A stretch of 62,000 bases of DNA from Symbiodinium natans (GCA_905221605.1 CAJNDS010002834.1:830674-892673), one strand, 5' to 3'; positions 1 to 9,976 are shown, numbered from the stretch's first letter. The notes: generated by a model from the sequence alone, not told the origin. Numbers and translations: made by a program.

Positions 1-17
1 TAAGAAACTCCCTGGCT

Positions 18-172
18 GTTGCTGAAGTATGGGGCCCTGGGTCTACTGAATTTGAGGGACCCTAAACCCTAAACCCTAAACCCTGAACCCTGAACCCTAA
101 ACCCTAAACCCTAAACCCTAAACCCTCTTTGTTGCTGAAGTATGGGGGCCTGGGTCGACTGAATTTGAGGGA
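18..172. repeat. 42-bp direct repeats flanking a CCCTAAA tract
   Basis: Bases 18-59 and 131-172 are the same 42-bp sequence (starting GTTGCTGAAG) with two mismatches. The 71 bp between them is almost pure CCCTAAA/CCCTGAA. The layout looks like an insertion with a long target duplication. Confidence 0.85.
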
Positions 173-542
173 TTTGCCAACCCCAAGCCCTAAACCCTAA
201 ACCCTAAACCCTGACCCCTCCTAAATTCTAGACTCTAACACCTGAAACCCCAAGCCCCTGCAACTATCCTGCCCTTTACCTTAAACCCTAGAAGGCCCAG
301 AGGGATCAAGCGATTCGGGTCAAGCTTGCCGGGTTTTCTGGTTGAGGCTGTGTGGTTTTGGGTTTTGGGTTTAGGGTTTAGGTTTTAGGTTTTAGGGTTT
401 AGGGTTTAGGTCTCAGGGTTTAGGGTTTAGGGTTTAGGAGCGCTGGGTTCGGATCTAGGGTGTAGAGTTTGAGTTCAGGAGCTCTGAGTTAGGGTCCAGG
501 GTGTAAAGCTTGGGGTTGTGTATAGTCTAAGAGCAACTTGGA

Positions 543-779
543 CTTGGTAGTCCCGTGGTACCCTTCTGCTCTACACAAGAAGCTACCATTCTCGCCTCGT
601 ATCACCCTTTTGTTGCCCTTTTTCGGGTTCCCTTGTTCCCTTTTAGGGTGTGGGGCTTAGGGTTTAGGGTGCCTTTTTGCTCCCCTTTTTTGGGGTTCTA
701 GGTTCCTTTATCAAGTAACCGTTAACCAACCAAAAAAAAGGGTACCCTCATTGTATATATTCTTTTCTGGGCTACTAAG
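543..779. mobile_element. MITE family A, copy 1
   Basis: Terminal inverted repeats CTTGGTAGTCCC and GGGCTACTAAG bound the element. TGGA stands immediately before (539-542) and after (780-783), a perfect 4-bp target duplication. It has no coding capacity. A short TTTAGGG-like stretch lies inside at about 645-672. Other copies: 23,627 and 50,454. Confidence 0.8.
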
Positions 780-796
780 TGGAGGTGCTTCCGCAG

Positions 797-827
797 CCGA
801 GACCCGACTTCCTGGAGGACGCGTTAA
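797..827 (+). CDS. Exon-like island
   Basis: After CGCAG the open frame reads PRPDFLEDALSASFCGA; a possible donor GT follows at 828. It is very short and its family is not recognised. Confidence 0.25.
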
Positions 828-1010
828 GTGCGTCTTTTTGCGGGGCTTAGGGTTTTAAGAGTTTTTTTTGTTTGTTACCCTAAATCCCTGGAAGTCTAAA
901 GCTAAAAAGCCTTCGAGCCCCAAGCCTGAATCCCTAAGCCCTATTCCCTTATGGCCCCTACGTAGTTACACTATAATAATAGCTCCCAAAACCGTATTCC
1001 AATTATTCAG

Positions 1011-1092
1011 GCCCTAAACCCTAACCCTAAACCCTAAACCCTAAACCCTAGACCCTAGACCCTAGACCCTAGACCCTAGACCCTAAACCCTA
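1011..1092 (+). repeat. CCCTAAA tract with a CCCTAGA block
   Basis: CCCTAAA units surround five consecutive CCCTAGA units (about 1047-1085). A run of one identical variant suggests local amplification rather than scattered mutation. Confidence 0.85.
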
Positions 1093-1216
1093 CCCCTATA
1101 TTCAGCCCTTGGTTCGTGGGGAGGGTGAAGGATTTGGTACCCTCAACCGAAAACCAAAAACCCGAAGCCCTGAAAGCCGAACGCACGAGCCCTAGCACCG
1201 TAAAACCACAAAATTC

Positions 1217-1308
1217 GGATGTTCCCCCTTATACTAACCGTCCTGAATAGGGATCATAGCACCCCCTACTATAGTCCCAATTAGGAACTGCTAGTGTAAG
1301 GGGGAAAC
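1217..1308. mobile_element. MITE family B, copy 1 (uninterrupted)
   Basis: GGATGTTCCCCCTTATACTA at the left is mirrored by CTAGTGTAAGGGGGAAAC at the right. The centre reads CCTGAATAGGGATCATAG. This copy lacks a telomere insertion and serves as the empty-site reference for the copy at 47,737. Confidence 0.8.
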
Positions 1309-1404
1309 AAACCAACCCCAAAACCCCCAAACCCCTACCACGAAGCCTTCACAAACCCTGGGCGCCCTAAGCCCGAGGTTCACAGCTGCAATGGCCTCGT
1401 ATAT

Positions 1405-1450
1405 ACATATTAGATATATATATATATATGTATACATACATATGTATATG
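1405..1450. repeat. TA-rich microsatellite
   Basis: Alternating TA/CATA repeats; no gene is seen in the flanking 300 bp. Confidence 0.8.
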
Positions 1451-2608
1451 CTTTATTTAAGTATATGTCTATTTTCTTTTGCATTATCGCAATGTTTTGT
1501 CATGTTCGTTAGTATGTTTTTTGGGGTGGTTCGAGTCTGTTGGCTCTGAGTAGGATAGTTGGTTTCCTATTTTTGGCCCTTAAAGGGTTGTCTAGGTGGA
1601 CAGAACAGGACCTCATTCCCCTACTTCAAAAGCGTTACCCTACGACACTTCCAAAAAGATACTGGAGCCTGGCCTGAGGTGGGAAATAGCCCTAAGCCCT
1701 AAACCCTAAACCCTAATCCCTAAACCCTAAACCTAAGGCAGAAGCCCGAGTAGGACCATCTTTGGGATGGTGGGCGGGGAGCCAGCTTACATGCAAGCAC
1801 AGCTTGGTGGGGGCGACGTGCAGTTGGCAGGGCTTGGGGCTCTTAAATGACCCCCTCTAGGGTTCTGGGCTTAGGCTTGTTTTGGGATTTTGGGTTTCGT
1901 GTTTAGGTTTTAGGGCTTTAGGGCTTTTAGGGTTTTTAGGGTTTTAGGGTCTTTAGGGTTCAGGGCCTAAGGCTTAGGGTTTTTGGGATTTTGGGCTTGG
2001 GGTTTCGGGATGAACAGAAACAACATGAGCGTGGTGTTGTTTTTAGGTTAGAGCCAAGGGCTAATAGGGTCTTCTGACACACGTACGGTTTAGGATGTCG
2101 GGTTCAGGGCTTAGGGTTAACATGTATGGTTTAGGGTGTAGGGTAGCCCCAAAACCCCTGAACTCCAAACCCGAACGTTTACTTCTGCATCATGAACAAA
2201 ACTGCTTGCCGCACCATTGCACCAGGCCAACACCCCCAAACCCTATGAGGTCTAAGCTCTAAGCCCCAAATCCTGAAAGCCTCAAACTTCAAGCTGCATA
2301 CCCGACACACTCCAAACCCTAAAGATCCTGACCTGAAGAAGCCCACACCGTGACAGGAGTTTCCGGAGCAGGCGCGGTATTTGGGGGCATGAAGCACCCA
2401 GAGTCTGCTTTCTTTCACTAGATGTCCTGGCTCTAGGGCCCTAACAAGGGGTTTGGGGGTTGAGGGCTATGAGCTGCTTGGGGTGTTAGAGGGTGTCAGG
2501 GTTGAGGGTTAGACATATTTTGAAACAGGGTGTAAGGGTTAGGGTTTAGAGCCTACACCTGACCTTCCTTCTGTGCATCTTGTGAAGCGTCTTGTAGATC
2601 CTGGTAGC

Positions 2609-2995
2609 TCAGCGGCAAAATCGGTTTTCTGGGTCCTTATATGGTATGAGCTGAGGGCAGGTGTGTGCGCGTCTGTCCTTGAGACTAGCAACGCCGGAGC
2701 AACAAGACTCCGTTTGATATTGCAGTTTGTCTGAAGCTCTGCAACCAAGCAAAAGAGGAACCTTGGTAACCTTACCATGAATGACACCAATTCGATCCTG
2801 CTTCCCGAATCCTGCGACATTGTTTGCTGAGGCTCCTGGACTCCCCTTGAGGCCCCGATATATGGGGCGCGTTGAGGTGGTTGGGTCTGTTAGGAATGGT
2901 CCCGTTTTTCCTGTGCGAATGCAGGCTCTCATTTCCAGTGCTTCCCGAAAATAGACCATAGCTTGGTCAAAGGGTATAGGTATATGGTCCCTCAA
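2609..2995 (-). CDS. Unrecognised 128-codon open frame
   Basis: A minus-strand frame of 128 codons lies in a stretch of unique sequence between telomere tracts. Its first residues are MRDHIPIPFDQAMVYFREAL. Its start overlaps MITE family C (2980-3106) and another minus frame overlaps it, so it may be chance or part of a longer spliced gene. No family is recognised. Confidence 0.2.
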   Translation of the reverse strand: MRDHIPIPFDQAMVYFREALEMRACIRTGKTGPFLTDPTTSTRPIYRGLKGSPGASANNVAGFGKQDRIGVIHGKVTKVPLLLGCRASDKLQYQTESCCSGVASLKDRRAHTCPQLIPYKDPENRFCR

Positions 2996-3106
2996 TGTGG
3001 TCCCTTACCTTCTTTTAAAAGGTTCTGAAGTATGCACCCTGGTGTTTTACAGGGTATATAGGGGCCCAGTTTAAAGGGGCCATCTTAAGGGACCATGTAA
3101 CTACCC
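2980..3106. mobile_element. MITE family C, copy 1
   Basis: ATGGTCCCT/GTGGTCCCTTACC at the left is inverted as AAGGGACCATGTAACTACCC at the right. The centre has AGGTTCTGAAGTATG, shared with copies at 3458 and 59,596. Noncoding. Confidence 0.7.
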
Positions 3107-3144
3107 GAAGACTTGGGGAACCATCAGAGGAAGATGAAGTGAAC

Positions 3145-3282
3145 ACCCTAAACCCTAAACCCGAAACCCTAAACCCTAAACCCTAAACCCTAAACCCTAA
3201 ACCCTAAACCCTAAGCCCTAAGCCCTAAACCCTAAACCCTAAACCCTAAGCCCTAAACCCTAAACCCTAAACCCTAAACCCC
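3145..3282 (+). repeat. CCCTAAA tract, about 19 units
   Basis: A near-perfect telomere-type tract directly upstream of the exon island at 3289. It forms the left, acceptor-side flank of that cassette. Confidence 0.95.
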
Positions 3283-3288
3283 CTAAAG

Positions 3289-3363
3289 GCTCGACTCCTG
3301 GAGCCTTCGCTTCGCGACTTCCCCGTGCCGGAGGGCAGGCTCTTCGGGAAGGCGCGGGGAAGG
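3289..3363 (+). CDS. Exon island between opposed telomere tracts
   Basis: Exactly 25 codons are open, running from AG|G to a GTTTGGG donor; the frame begins ARLLEPSLRDFPVPEG. It is GC-rich with codon-like composition, unlike the flanking repeats. CCCTAAA lies to the left and TTTAGGG to the right. The protein family is not recognised. Confidence 0.5.
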
Positions 3364-3364
3364 G

Positions 3365-3457
3365 TTTGGGATTTTCATAGGGTTTGGGGTTTAGGGTTTA
3401 GGGTTTAGTGTTTAGGGTTTAGGGTTTAGGGTTTGGGGTTTAGGGTTTAGGGTTTAG
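3365..3457 (-). repeat. TTTAGGG tract
   Basis: The first 20 bp are degenerate, then the repeat is regular. This is the donor-side flank of the exon island at 3289. Confidence 0.9.
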
Positions 3458-3604
3458 GGGTAGTTTCAGGGGCCTTTAACGTGGTCCGCCCAACCTCCTT
3501 GAAAGGGTTCTGATGTATGGCCCCTTTATTCGTGCAGGGTATATAAAGGGGCACATAAGGGGTACCCATTTCAGGGCCCATACTAAGGACCACGTAACTA
3601 CCCT
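3458..3604. mobile_element. MITE family C, copy 2
   Basis: GGGTAGTTTCAGGGGCC at the left faces CCACGTAACTACCC at the right. It begins at the last bases of a TTTAGGG tract. Confidence 0.75.
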
Positions 3605-3671
3605 TAAAGAGTCGTCTATACACCCAATCCCCCAAAACAAGCCCTACACCCTAAATCCCTAAACCCTAAAC

Positions 3672-3955
3672 TCCTACGAGCTCTGGCACCGGATTCGTCG
3701 CTCCATCGGCCGCTGCAGTCTGACAAGACAATGGGGAATCCAGCAGGCCATTGCTGGCACAGTTGCATGGTCCGTCATCACTTCCGTAGCCTGGCTGTTT
3801 GTGACGGCTGCAATGAACGTGTGTGTTCCTTGATGCACCAGATCTTGGACGAAGATGCTACGTTGCCTGCGCGCCGCGTCGCGCAGCGGTTGCAGCTGCG
3901 TGGAGCCGGAGTAGAATGCTTGGGAGGCATTCGTCTAGGTCCTCTAAATCAGTAA
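3672..3955 (+). other. Unique sequence with possible coding islands
   Basis: 284 bp without repeats. One plus frame of 74 codons starts at 3731. Another frame encodes a hydrophobic stretch, IAGTVAWSVITSVAWLFVT, that could span a membrane. Which frame is used, if any, is not clear. Confidence 0.25.
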
Positions 3956-4031
3956 GCCCTACCCTCGAAAGCCCTGAACCCTAAACCCTAGACCCTAAAC
4001 CCTAAACCCTAAACCCCAAAGACTGCTCGAG

Positions 4032-4130
4032 GACGGCAAGATGAAGCTACTGTACCTCCACGGCGGTGGCATCAACCTGAAGATCGCCCAGATGCAGCAG
4101 CCTTGCTGCAGCTTCACAAGATGGGTTCGG
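4032..4130 (+). CDS. Exon island resembling the start of an FSH1-type serine hydrolase
   Basis: After CGAG|G the frame reads DGKMKLLYLHGGGINLKIAQ. FSH1/DUF341 alpha/beta hydrolases begin with a similar strand, an LxLHGxGxN motif, and an I...Q continuation, so this may be the first beta-strand and oxyanion loop of that fold. The catalytic Ser, Asp and His are not in this island. The exon 3' end is uncertain. Flanked by CCCTAAA (3970-4015) and TTTAGGG (4148-4204). Family assignment is from motif memory only. Confidence 0.4.
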
Positions 4131-4351
4131 GATGAGTGTTTCGGGTTGGGGTTTAGGGTCTAGGGTCTAGGGTTTAGGGTTGAGGGTTTAGGGTTTAGGG
4201 TTAGGCTGCTTAAGAGTGCTTTGGTGCTCTTGTTGCCGGTGCTTCGGGGCAAAAACAGGGGTCGAGCGCAGGTGGGCACCGTTTGTTTGCGAAGTGATGT
4301 ACCCAAACTCAACATGGCCTGGACTCGCCAGCCCCAAGCCCCAAGCCCTAA

Positions 4352-4460
4352 GGGAGGTTTAGGGTTTAGGGTTTAGGGTTTAGGGTTTAGGGTTTACTGT
4401 AGGGTTTAGGGTTTAGGGTTTAGGATTTAGGGTTTAGGTCTTAGGGTTTAGGGTTTAGGG
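4352..4460 (-). repeat. TTTAGGG tract, then reversal
   Basis: TTTAGGG units run to 4460 and then switch directly to CCCTAAA-like units (4466-4500) with almost no spacer, a head-to-head junction. Confidence 0.9.
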
Positions 4461-4613
4461 TTCTAAACCCCAAGCCCTGAACCCTGAACCCTAAATCCCG
4501 AAATCCCTTTTAAGGACATCCTCTAAGCCTCAGAATCACGGAGCCACCGCATGCTCTGCAAATTGTTCTGCCTTCTTGAGTTGAGGATTGCAACTTCCGG
4601 GGTTTAGGGTTCA

Positions 4614-4808
4614 GGAGTTGAGGAGTTGAGGAGGTGAGGAGTTGAGGAGGTGAGGAGTGTAGGAGTTCAGGAGTTGAGGAGGTGAGGAGGTGAGGAGTTG
4701 AGGAGGTGAGGAGTGTAGGAGTTCAGGAGTTGAGGAGGTGAGGAGTGTAGGAGTTTAGGAGTTGAGGAGGTGAGGAGTGTAGGAGTTTAGGAGTTTAGGA
4801 GTTTAGGG
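4614..4808. repeat. GAGGAGTT/GAGGAGGTG minisatellite
   Basis: An 8-9 bp purine-rich unit (AGGAGTTG, AGGAGGTG, AGGAGTGT) is repeated about 22 times with higher-order repetition. It grades into TTTAGGG at both ends and may derive from it. Confidence 0.85.
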
Positions 4809-5166
4809 TTCAGGGTGAAAGGATGAAAAGGGTGCTGGGTATAGGGTTCAGGGCTTTTCGGTGCGCCCTACCACGCCAAACCCCATGCCGTAAACCCTAA
4901 ACCCTAAACCCCAAACCCTAAACCCTATAAACCCTAATTTCAGGACAAGCAGCTTGCTCCGCGACCTGCCAATGCGAAAGGACGACCGTTGGACAATGTT
5001 GGGTTTTGCAGGGCTTATATAGGATTTCTACAAGTTTTACATAGGGTCTGTGTTGGGGTTTTTGAAGTTTTTTTCGGGGTGTGTCTTGCGTTTAGCGAAC
5101 CCGAAGCCCATAACCCAGAAGCAGTTTTCTGAATCTGCGAAGGGTGAGGCCCCCCTCAAGCTCCAG

Positions 5167-5207
5167 GACATTGAATGGGTCCAGTGGACTGGGCCGCACC
5201 GTGGCAG
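5167..5207 (+). CDS. Exon island
   Basis: CTCCAG|GAC opens a frame DIEWVQWTGPHRG. It ends at a possible GA donor (CAG|GATTTAGGG), so the donor again merges into the TTTAGGG tract. Family unknown. Confidence 0.35.
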
Positions 5208-5452
5208 GATTTAGGGTTTAGGGTTTAGGGTTTTGGGTTTTGGGTTTTGGGTTTAGGACCCTGTAACCCTCTAGAGCCCGAAATGCCCTCAGCCTCAATT
5301 CCCCAGGTCCCGAACTCCGAAACGCAAGATCTCCTGGTGTTAGGGTCTACTGCAGCATTTAGGGTTTAGGGTTTAGGGTTCAGGGTTTAGGGCTTCCGAA
5401 GCGCCAGAACCCTGACTACCGCACACACCCCAAGAAGACCACTCCCAGAACA

Positions 5453-5479
5453 CCCCCCCCCCCCCCCCAAAAAAAAAAA
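5453..5479 (+). repeat. C16-A11 homopolymer pair
   Basis: Sixteen C followed directly by eleven A, just before a CCCTAAA tract. The same C-then-A order recurs at 13,341 and, on the minus strand, at 10,461. Confidence 0.95.
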
Positions 5480-5599
5480 GTCCCTAAACCCTAAACCCTA
5501 AACCCTAAACCCTAAACCCTAAACCCAAAAAAGACAAAAGTCTGCAACAAAACCAAGAAAGACGCACTGCCCATACCCCAAGCCCTTGCCATTAAACGC

Positions 5600-5715
5600 A
5601 ACGCTTCAGGCATCACGTGCCGCTGGGCTAAACCCTAAACCCTAAACCCTAAACCCTGAACCCTGAACCCTAAACCCCGAGCCCAAACGCCTTAGGCATC
5701 ACGTGCCGCTGGGCT
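5600..5715. repeat. 30-bp direct repeats flanking a CCCTAAA tract
   Basis: 5600-5629 and 5686-5715 match at 28 of 30 bases; between them is CCCTAAA/CCCTGAA. The duplicated 30 bp comprise the acceptor (CAG or TAG) and the first 20 bp of the exon island at 5696. An exon start has thus been duplicated around the tract. Confidence 0.85.
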
Positions 5716-5770
5716 GGAATGCTGACTGGTCTCTGGAAGCCTTCGGCCCGGACTTCAACGCACCTGGGCG
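5696..5770 (+). CDS. Exon island with duplicated start
   Basis: CTTAG|G opens a frame HHVPLGWNADWSLEAFGPDF, rich in W and F, ending at a GC donor (GGGCG|GCTCTG). CCCTAAA lies to the left and TTTAGGG (5790-5822) to the right. Family not recognised. Confidence 0.5.
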
Positions 5771-6422
5771 GCTCTGAGTTGGGCCTTTTTGGGGTTTAGG
5801 GTTTAGGGTTTAGGGTTTAGGGCTTGGAGGGCTTTGGGACTGTTTAGGGCTTGCAGGGCTCATCAAGGCGAAAGAAGCCGGGCTTCTAAGCGCCTAGAAG
5901 GGGTGCAGAAGGGCCTATCAGAAGACCCTATCAGGGCTTATAAGCTGTTGTTTGGGTGCTGTGTTGCAGGCCTCGAGGTGGTCTTTGGGGTTGTAGGACC
6001 AGGTTTATCGCTTCGGAAGCTTGAACTCCATACATCCGGAAAGCCCTGGTTAGTAGTTCTACCCCAAGCCCCAAGCTATGAAACCTACACTCGGATCCCT
6101 GAACCAAGTCGAGCATGAACCCCCTAAACCCTAAACCCCAAACCCTAAACCCTAAACCCTAAACCCTATAGTGCCTAGCCTCTATACCCTAAGCCCTGCC
6201 ATCCCTTGCTCCGAAGCAGCGTTTCTTAGGGTTTAGGGTTTAGGGTTTAGGGTTTAGGGGGCTTGCAGAATTGGGGGTACCGCAGGGAATCCTACTATTT
6301 GAAGGTCTGTTTTAGGCTTAATAGCTGGGTGGATACACTTTACACCTTTTTGGCGGGCTTATGAGAACTCAGCTACTAAGAGTTCATTCCCTTATAGTGG
6401 GCTCCGGACTCCGGACCCTGAG

Positions 6423-6484
6423 GCCTACTTCGAGCGCCTGCCCTACAACAACTGCCAGTTCGAGACCTGGGATGGACATGATGG
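6423..6484 (+). CDS. Exon island
   Basis: CTGAG|GCC opens a frame AYFERLPYNNCQFETWDGHD, strongly protein-like, with a likely GC donor before a G-rich stretch. The left neighbour is not a CCCTAAA tract, so this island breaks the usual arrangement. Family not recognised. Confidence 0.5.
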
Positions 6485-7615
6485 GCGGCGGGGGGAGGGG
6501 GGGGGAAGGGATTTGGGGTTTAGGGTTTAGGGTTTAGGGTCTAGGGTTTAGGGTTTAGGGCAGTTCGAAACTCTGGGAAGGTCATTCGCTTGCAGGCGGC
6601 TCGGGCGTTTTAATGGATGGCAGGCGTATGGTGTTGATAGGGTTTCCCGACATCAAGGTTAAGGGCTTTGGGGTTGAGTATGGTCAACCTAAAACCTAAA
6701 CACAGACCCTAAACCCTGCCCTTCCCAAAGCCCTCAACCCCAAATTCCTGAAGCCACAACAGCCATCTGTAACAGCCTTTGGCCCTAAAGCAAGCCTAAC
6801 TCACCGAAACCACGAAAGCCCAAGACATGAATCTCAGCTCCTTTTGAAGCGAAAGCGCCTGACCGTTTTCCGAAAAATGATCAATCGGCTTAGGATTTAG
6901 GGTTTGGGGCCTAGGGCGCCGTTCCATGCAGGATTTGATGAGACCTTGGCAAAGTTCAAGGTATTCCTCGAGGAGAGACTTGGCATCATTGCGTCACCCT
7001 CAGCCCCAAACTCTCAGCCCGAAACTCCAATCCTTCCAGCACAGGCTCGGTCGATCAAAAGTGCCTTACACTATGGCTCAGGGCAAATCTCTACCGTGAT
7101 TCTGAAGTGCGCCAAGCATACCCAGGTTTTCTCTCGGCCTTTACATCCTTTACATTCACAACCCTCAGGCTGTGTGGTGTTTTAGGGTGCGGGCAGGAGG
7201 GCTGAACCATAAACCCTAAACCCTAAGCCCTAAACCCTGAGGGCCTCTCCCGGTAAGGCGCTGTTAGGGCCGCCCTGTCGATTTCCGAGGGGAAGTGTGC
7301 TCATTTTGAGTGAGGTTCTTGATCATCTTGCTTAGTTTGCCCACGAGCGCTTGCTGCACCCTTTTCGGCTGTTGTGGTCCCACCCGAACCCGGAGAGACT
7401 TATGGATCCTAGAGCCGTTCTGACAAACAAACATCCCTAAACCCCAAACCCGAAACCCTAAACCCTGAACCCTGAACCCTATACCCTAACCTGCAAGCTG
7501 CACTATAAGGAATGGCCCTTTCGACGGCGTCGTCGGATTTGATCAAGGGGGTGAGTTCATTGCCCAGGCACGGCGGAGAACTTTTTGTGGTGGAGCTTTC
7601 GTTGCTTCTTCTCTT

Positions 7616-7824
7616 GGGGCCCAGAGTAATATCGGGGTCGGAATAGTTACTGATAGTATACCCTTCTGGCCCCTAATAACCCTTCAAAGCCCTGTTCTAA
7701 AGATTTTTACGCCCCTTTGTTTGGCCCCTTTATTTCCCCTTTTTAAGGCTTCAGGTTCCCCTTATCAACCCCATTAAACCAAAAAAGGGGGCACCCTTTC
7801 ATTTCCTACGCTACTCCTGGGTCT
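7616..7824. mobile_element. MITE family D, copy 1 (long)
   Basis: GGGCCCAGAGTAAT at the left is inverted relative to CTACTCCTGGGTCT at the right. The interior contains GGGTCGGAATAGTTACT, also seen at about 32,049 in the segmental duplication. Confidence 0.5.
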
Positions 7825-8027
7825 CCCTAAACCCTAAACCCTAAACCCTAAACCCTAAACCCTAAACCCTAAACCCTAAACCCTAAACCCTTTTTTGCTT
7901 AAAGGCAAACATGGTGTGCTTTTTACCACCCAAGCCCTCGATTCGACTCTGGATCACAGAGTCTTGAGGTCTGGGTGGGCTTTGGATCGCAAAGCCCAGG
8001 GCTTCGGGGCAATTCCCGTAGTATTCA

Positions 8028-8126
8028 CTAGGAGCCGGAGTAGGCTCTTGTTTCCTTGTTGTTAGAGTTGGGTTTCCCTTAAAGCAAAACAGGTACCCTT
8101 TCATTCCTAGGATACTCCTGGGTTTA
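8028..8126. mobile_element. MITE family D, copy 2
   Basis: CTAGGAGCCGGAGTAGGCTC at the left, GATACTCCTGGGTTTA at the right, about 99 bp. The inner GGTACCCTTTCATTCCTAG is shared with other D copies. An apparent 87-codon minus frame here lies in noncoding element sequence. Confidence 0.65.
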
Positions 8127-8489
8127 CGTAGTTCAATAGTCCCCATGAATGTTTCTAAGTTTGACAGGATACTGGGAGTATCCAGGAATCTGGTATTAGG
8201 GGCAGGGAAGGGGTGAATACTTACTTTGGAGGGAGTATCTACTATTCGGGGGCAGGGGAGGGGGTGAATATTTGTGGGAAGGAATGTACAGTTTCTTGCT
8301 GAGGGTCTTCAAGTGGAGCTGTTTCCTGCCTACATGCATCGCCCCAACCCAAACAGCAACCCTAAACCCTAAACCCTAAGCCCTAAGCCCGAAACCCTAA
8401 ACCCTAAACCCTACAGTTCTGAAGGCATACCCCGAACCCCACATGTGTTGATGTAGTTCGAGGCCAGAACCATCATCCGAAGGTCACTC

Positions 8490-8735
8490 TAAACCCAAAC
8501 CCCAAACCCCAAACCCCAAACCTCAAACCCCAAACCCCAAACCCCAAACCCCAAACCCCAAACCCCAAACCCCAAACCCCAAACCCCTAACCCCTAACCC
8601 CTAACCCCTAACCCCTAACCCCTAACCCCTAAACCCAAACCCCTAAACCCTAAACCCTAAACCCCAAACCCTAAACCCTAAACCCTAAACCCTAAACCCT
8701 GAACCCTGAACCCTGAACCCTGAACCCTGAACCTT
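8490..8735 (+). repeat. Blocks of telomere-repeat variants
   Basis: Successive homogeneous blocks: CCCCAAA about 13 units, CCCCTAA about 6 units, CCCTAAA, then CCCTGAA about 5 units. Each variant is locally amplified, with sharp block edges. Confidence 0.9.
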
Positions 8736-9051
8736 AATCTCTCATCCTAAGGGTATTTGGGCCCTCAACCCTAGAGTCGACGTCACAAAGCATCAGCCGA
8801 TTCCTCTGCGACGTTGGGTGGCGGTTTTGGGTTTACTCAGGGTTTAGGGTTTACTCGCAAACAAAGGTTAGGGGGTTTAGGGTTTAGGGTTTAGGGTTTA
8901 GGGTTTACGTTTTTGGGTTTAGGTTTTAGGGTTTAGGGTTTAGGGTTGAGGGTTTAGGGGCTATGGTTCAAGGGTTTTAGGGTTTACAGGTACAAAAAAT
9001 AATCGCAAGAAGGGGCTATGGTTTAGGGTTTAGGTTTTTTGTCAAGGAGTT

Positions 9052-9370
9052 CCATAGCCATTCCGCCTCGCTTTGGGTGCTGCCTCGATTTTGGGTGCTG
9101 CTTCAGCGCGTGGGCTTCGCGCTGAAGCAGCACGCTGAAATTGAGGTGGAACGATAGTCGAGGTGGCACGCTGTGAAAATCAACTGGGTTTCGCTAGAAA
9201 GGCTATTTTGCTTGAGAAGAAACATGCCAGGCCAAATTCCCGTGCCAAATGCATGCTGCCTCGATTTGGGTGCTGCCTCGATTTTGGGTGCTGCTTCAGC
9301 GCGTGGGCTTCGCGCTGAAGCAGCACGCTGAAATTGAGGTGGAACGATACTTGAGGTGGAATGGCTAGGG
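9052..9370. mobile_element. Inverted-repeat element with a duplicated internal hairpin
   Basis: CCATAGCCATTCC at the left and GGAATGGCTAGGG at the right are near-perfect inverted ends. Inside, about 100 bp (TGCCTCGATTTTGGGTGCTG...) occurs twice. Each copy carries a hairpin with arms GCTGCTTCAGCGCG/CGCGCTGAAGCAGC. Noncoding. Confidence 0.75.
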
Positions 9371-9925
9371 GAACCCTTGATTTTGGGGAGGGCGAAAGCC
9401 TACTAGATAATTGCGTGCAGGTGAAGCCTCTAATGGTTGCGAGCTTAGGGTTTGCCCATTCAGGGTTTTGGGGTTTAGGGTTTATTAGGGTTTAGGGTTT
9501 AGGGCTTAGGGTTAGGGTTTAGGGGACTCTTGGCAGCCTCCAAAAGTAGGTGTTCTGTCATACATAGAACAACCATTCCCTCCCGGCCCTTAACCCCCTT
9601 GCCCCCCAAAAAAAGAAAGCTAAACCCAAGAACCTTGGCCCTTTGACGTGCCCTTGAAGCCTTGGAGACTTTAACCCTGTAGCCCTTTTGAGCCCTCAAC
9701 CCTGGATTTCACAGCCCTAAACCCCAAAACCCCTAAAGCCCCCAAAGCCCCCAAAGCCCCTAAACCCTAAACCCCCTGAAACTATTGAACCCTGAAAAGA
9801 ACAACCCCTAGCCCCCCTTCCTTCCCCTTCCCCCCCACCCCCCCCGCCCAGCCATAAACCCCAAACCCTAAACCCTAAACCCTTCTAAAAGAAGCTAAAA
9901 ACCTAAGCCGGGAGGTGGCCTGCAG

Positions 9926-9976
9926 GGCAAGCGAGGGAGACACCTCCCTGGCGGAGGCCACAAAGAAAGCCCAGCA
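9926..9976 (+). CDS. Exon island
   Basis: CTGCAG|G opens a frame ASEGDTSLAEATKKAQQ, followed by GTGTAGGG, a GT donor running into TTTAGGG-type sequence. Helical, Ala/Lys-rich composition. CCCTAAA to the left, TTTAGGG-like to the right. Confidence 0.5.

Noticed and set aside
1-130. A true chromosome end at the start of the window
   Set aside because: The tract is short and flanked by unique duplicated DNA, and equal tracts in both orientations occur throughout.
6904-7185. 93-codon plus frame
   Set aside because: It starts inside telomere-like sequence and its composition is not convincing; it remains possible that part is an exon.
9051-9072. TCCATAGCCATTCCGCCTCG resembles the dinoflagellate spliced-leader sequence
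   Set aside because: Several mismatches, no donor GT in place, and its inverse at 9358-9370 shows it is the terminal repeat of an inverted-repeat element.
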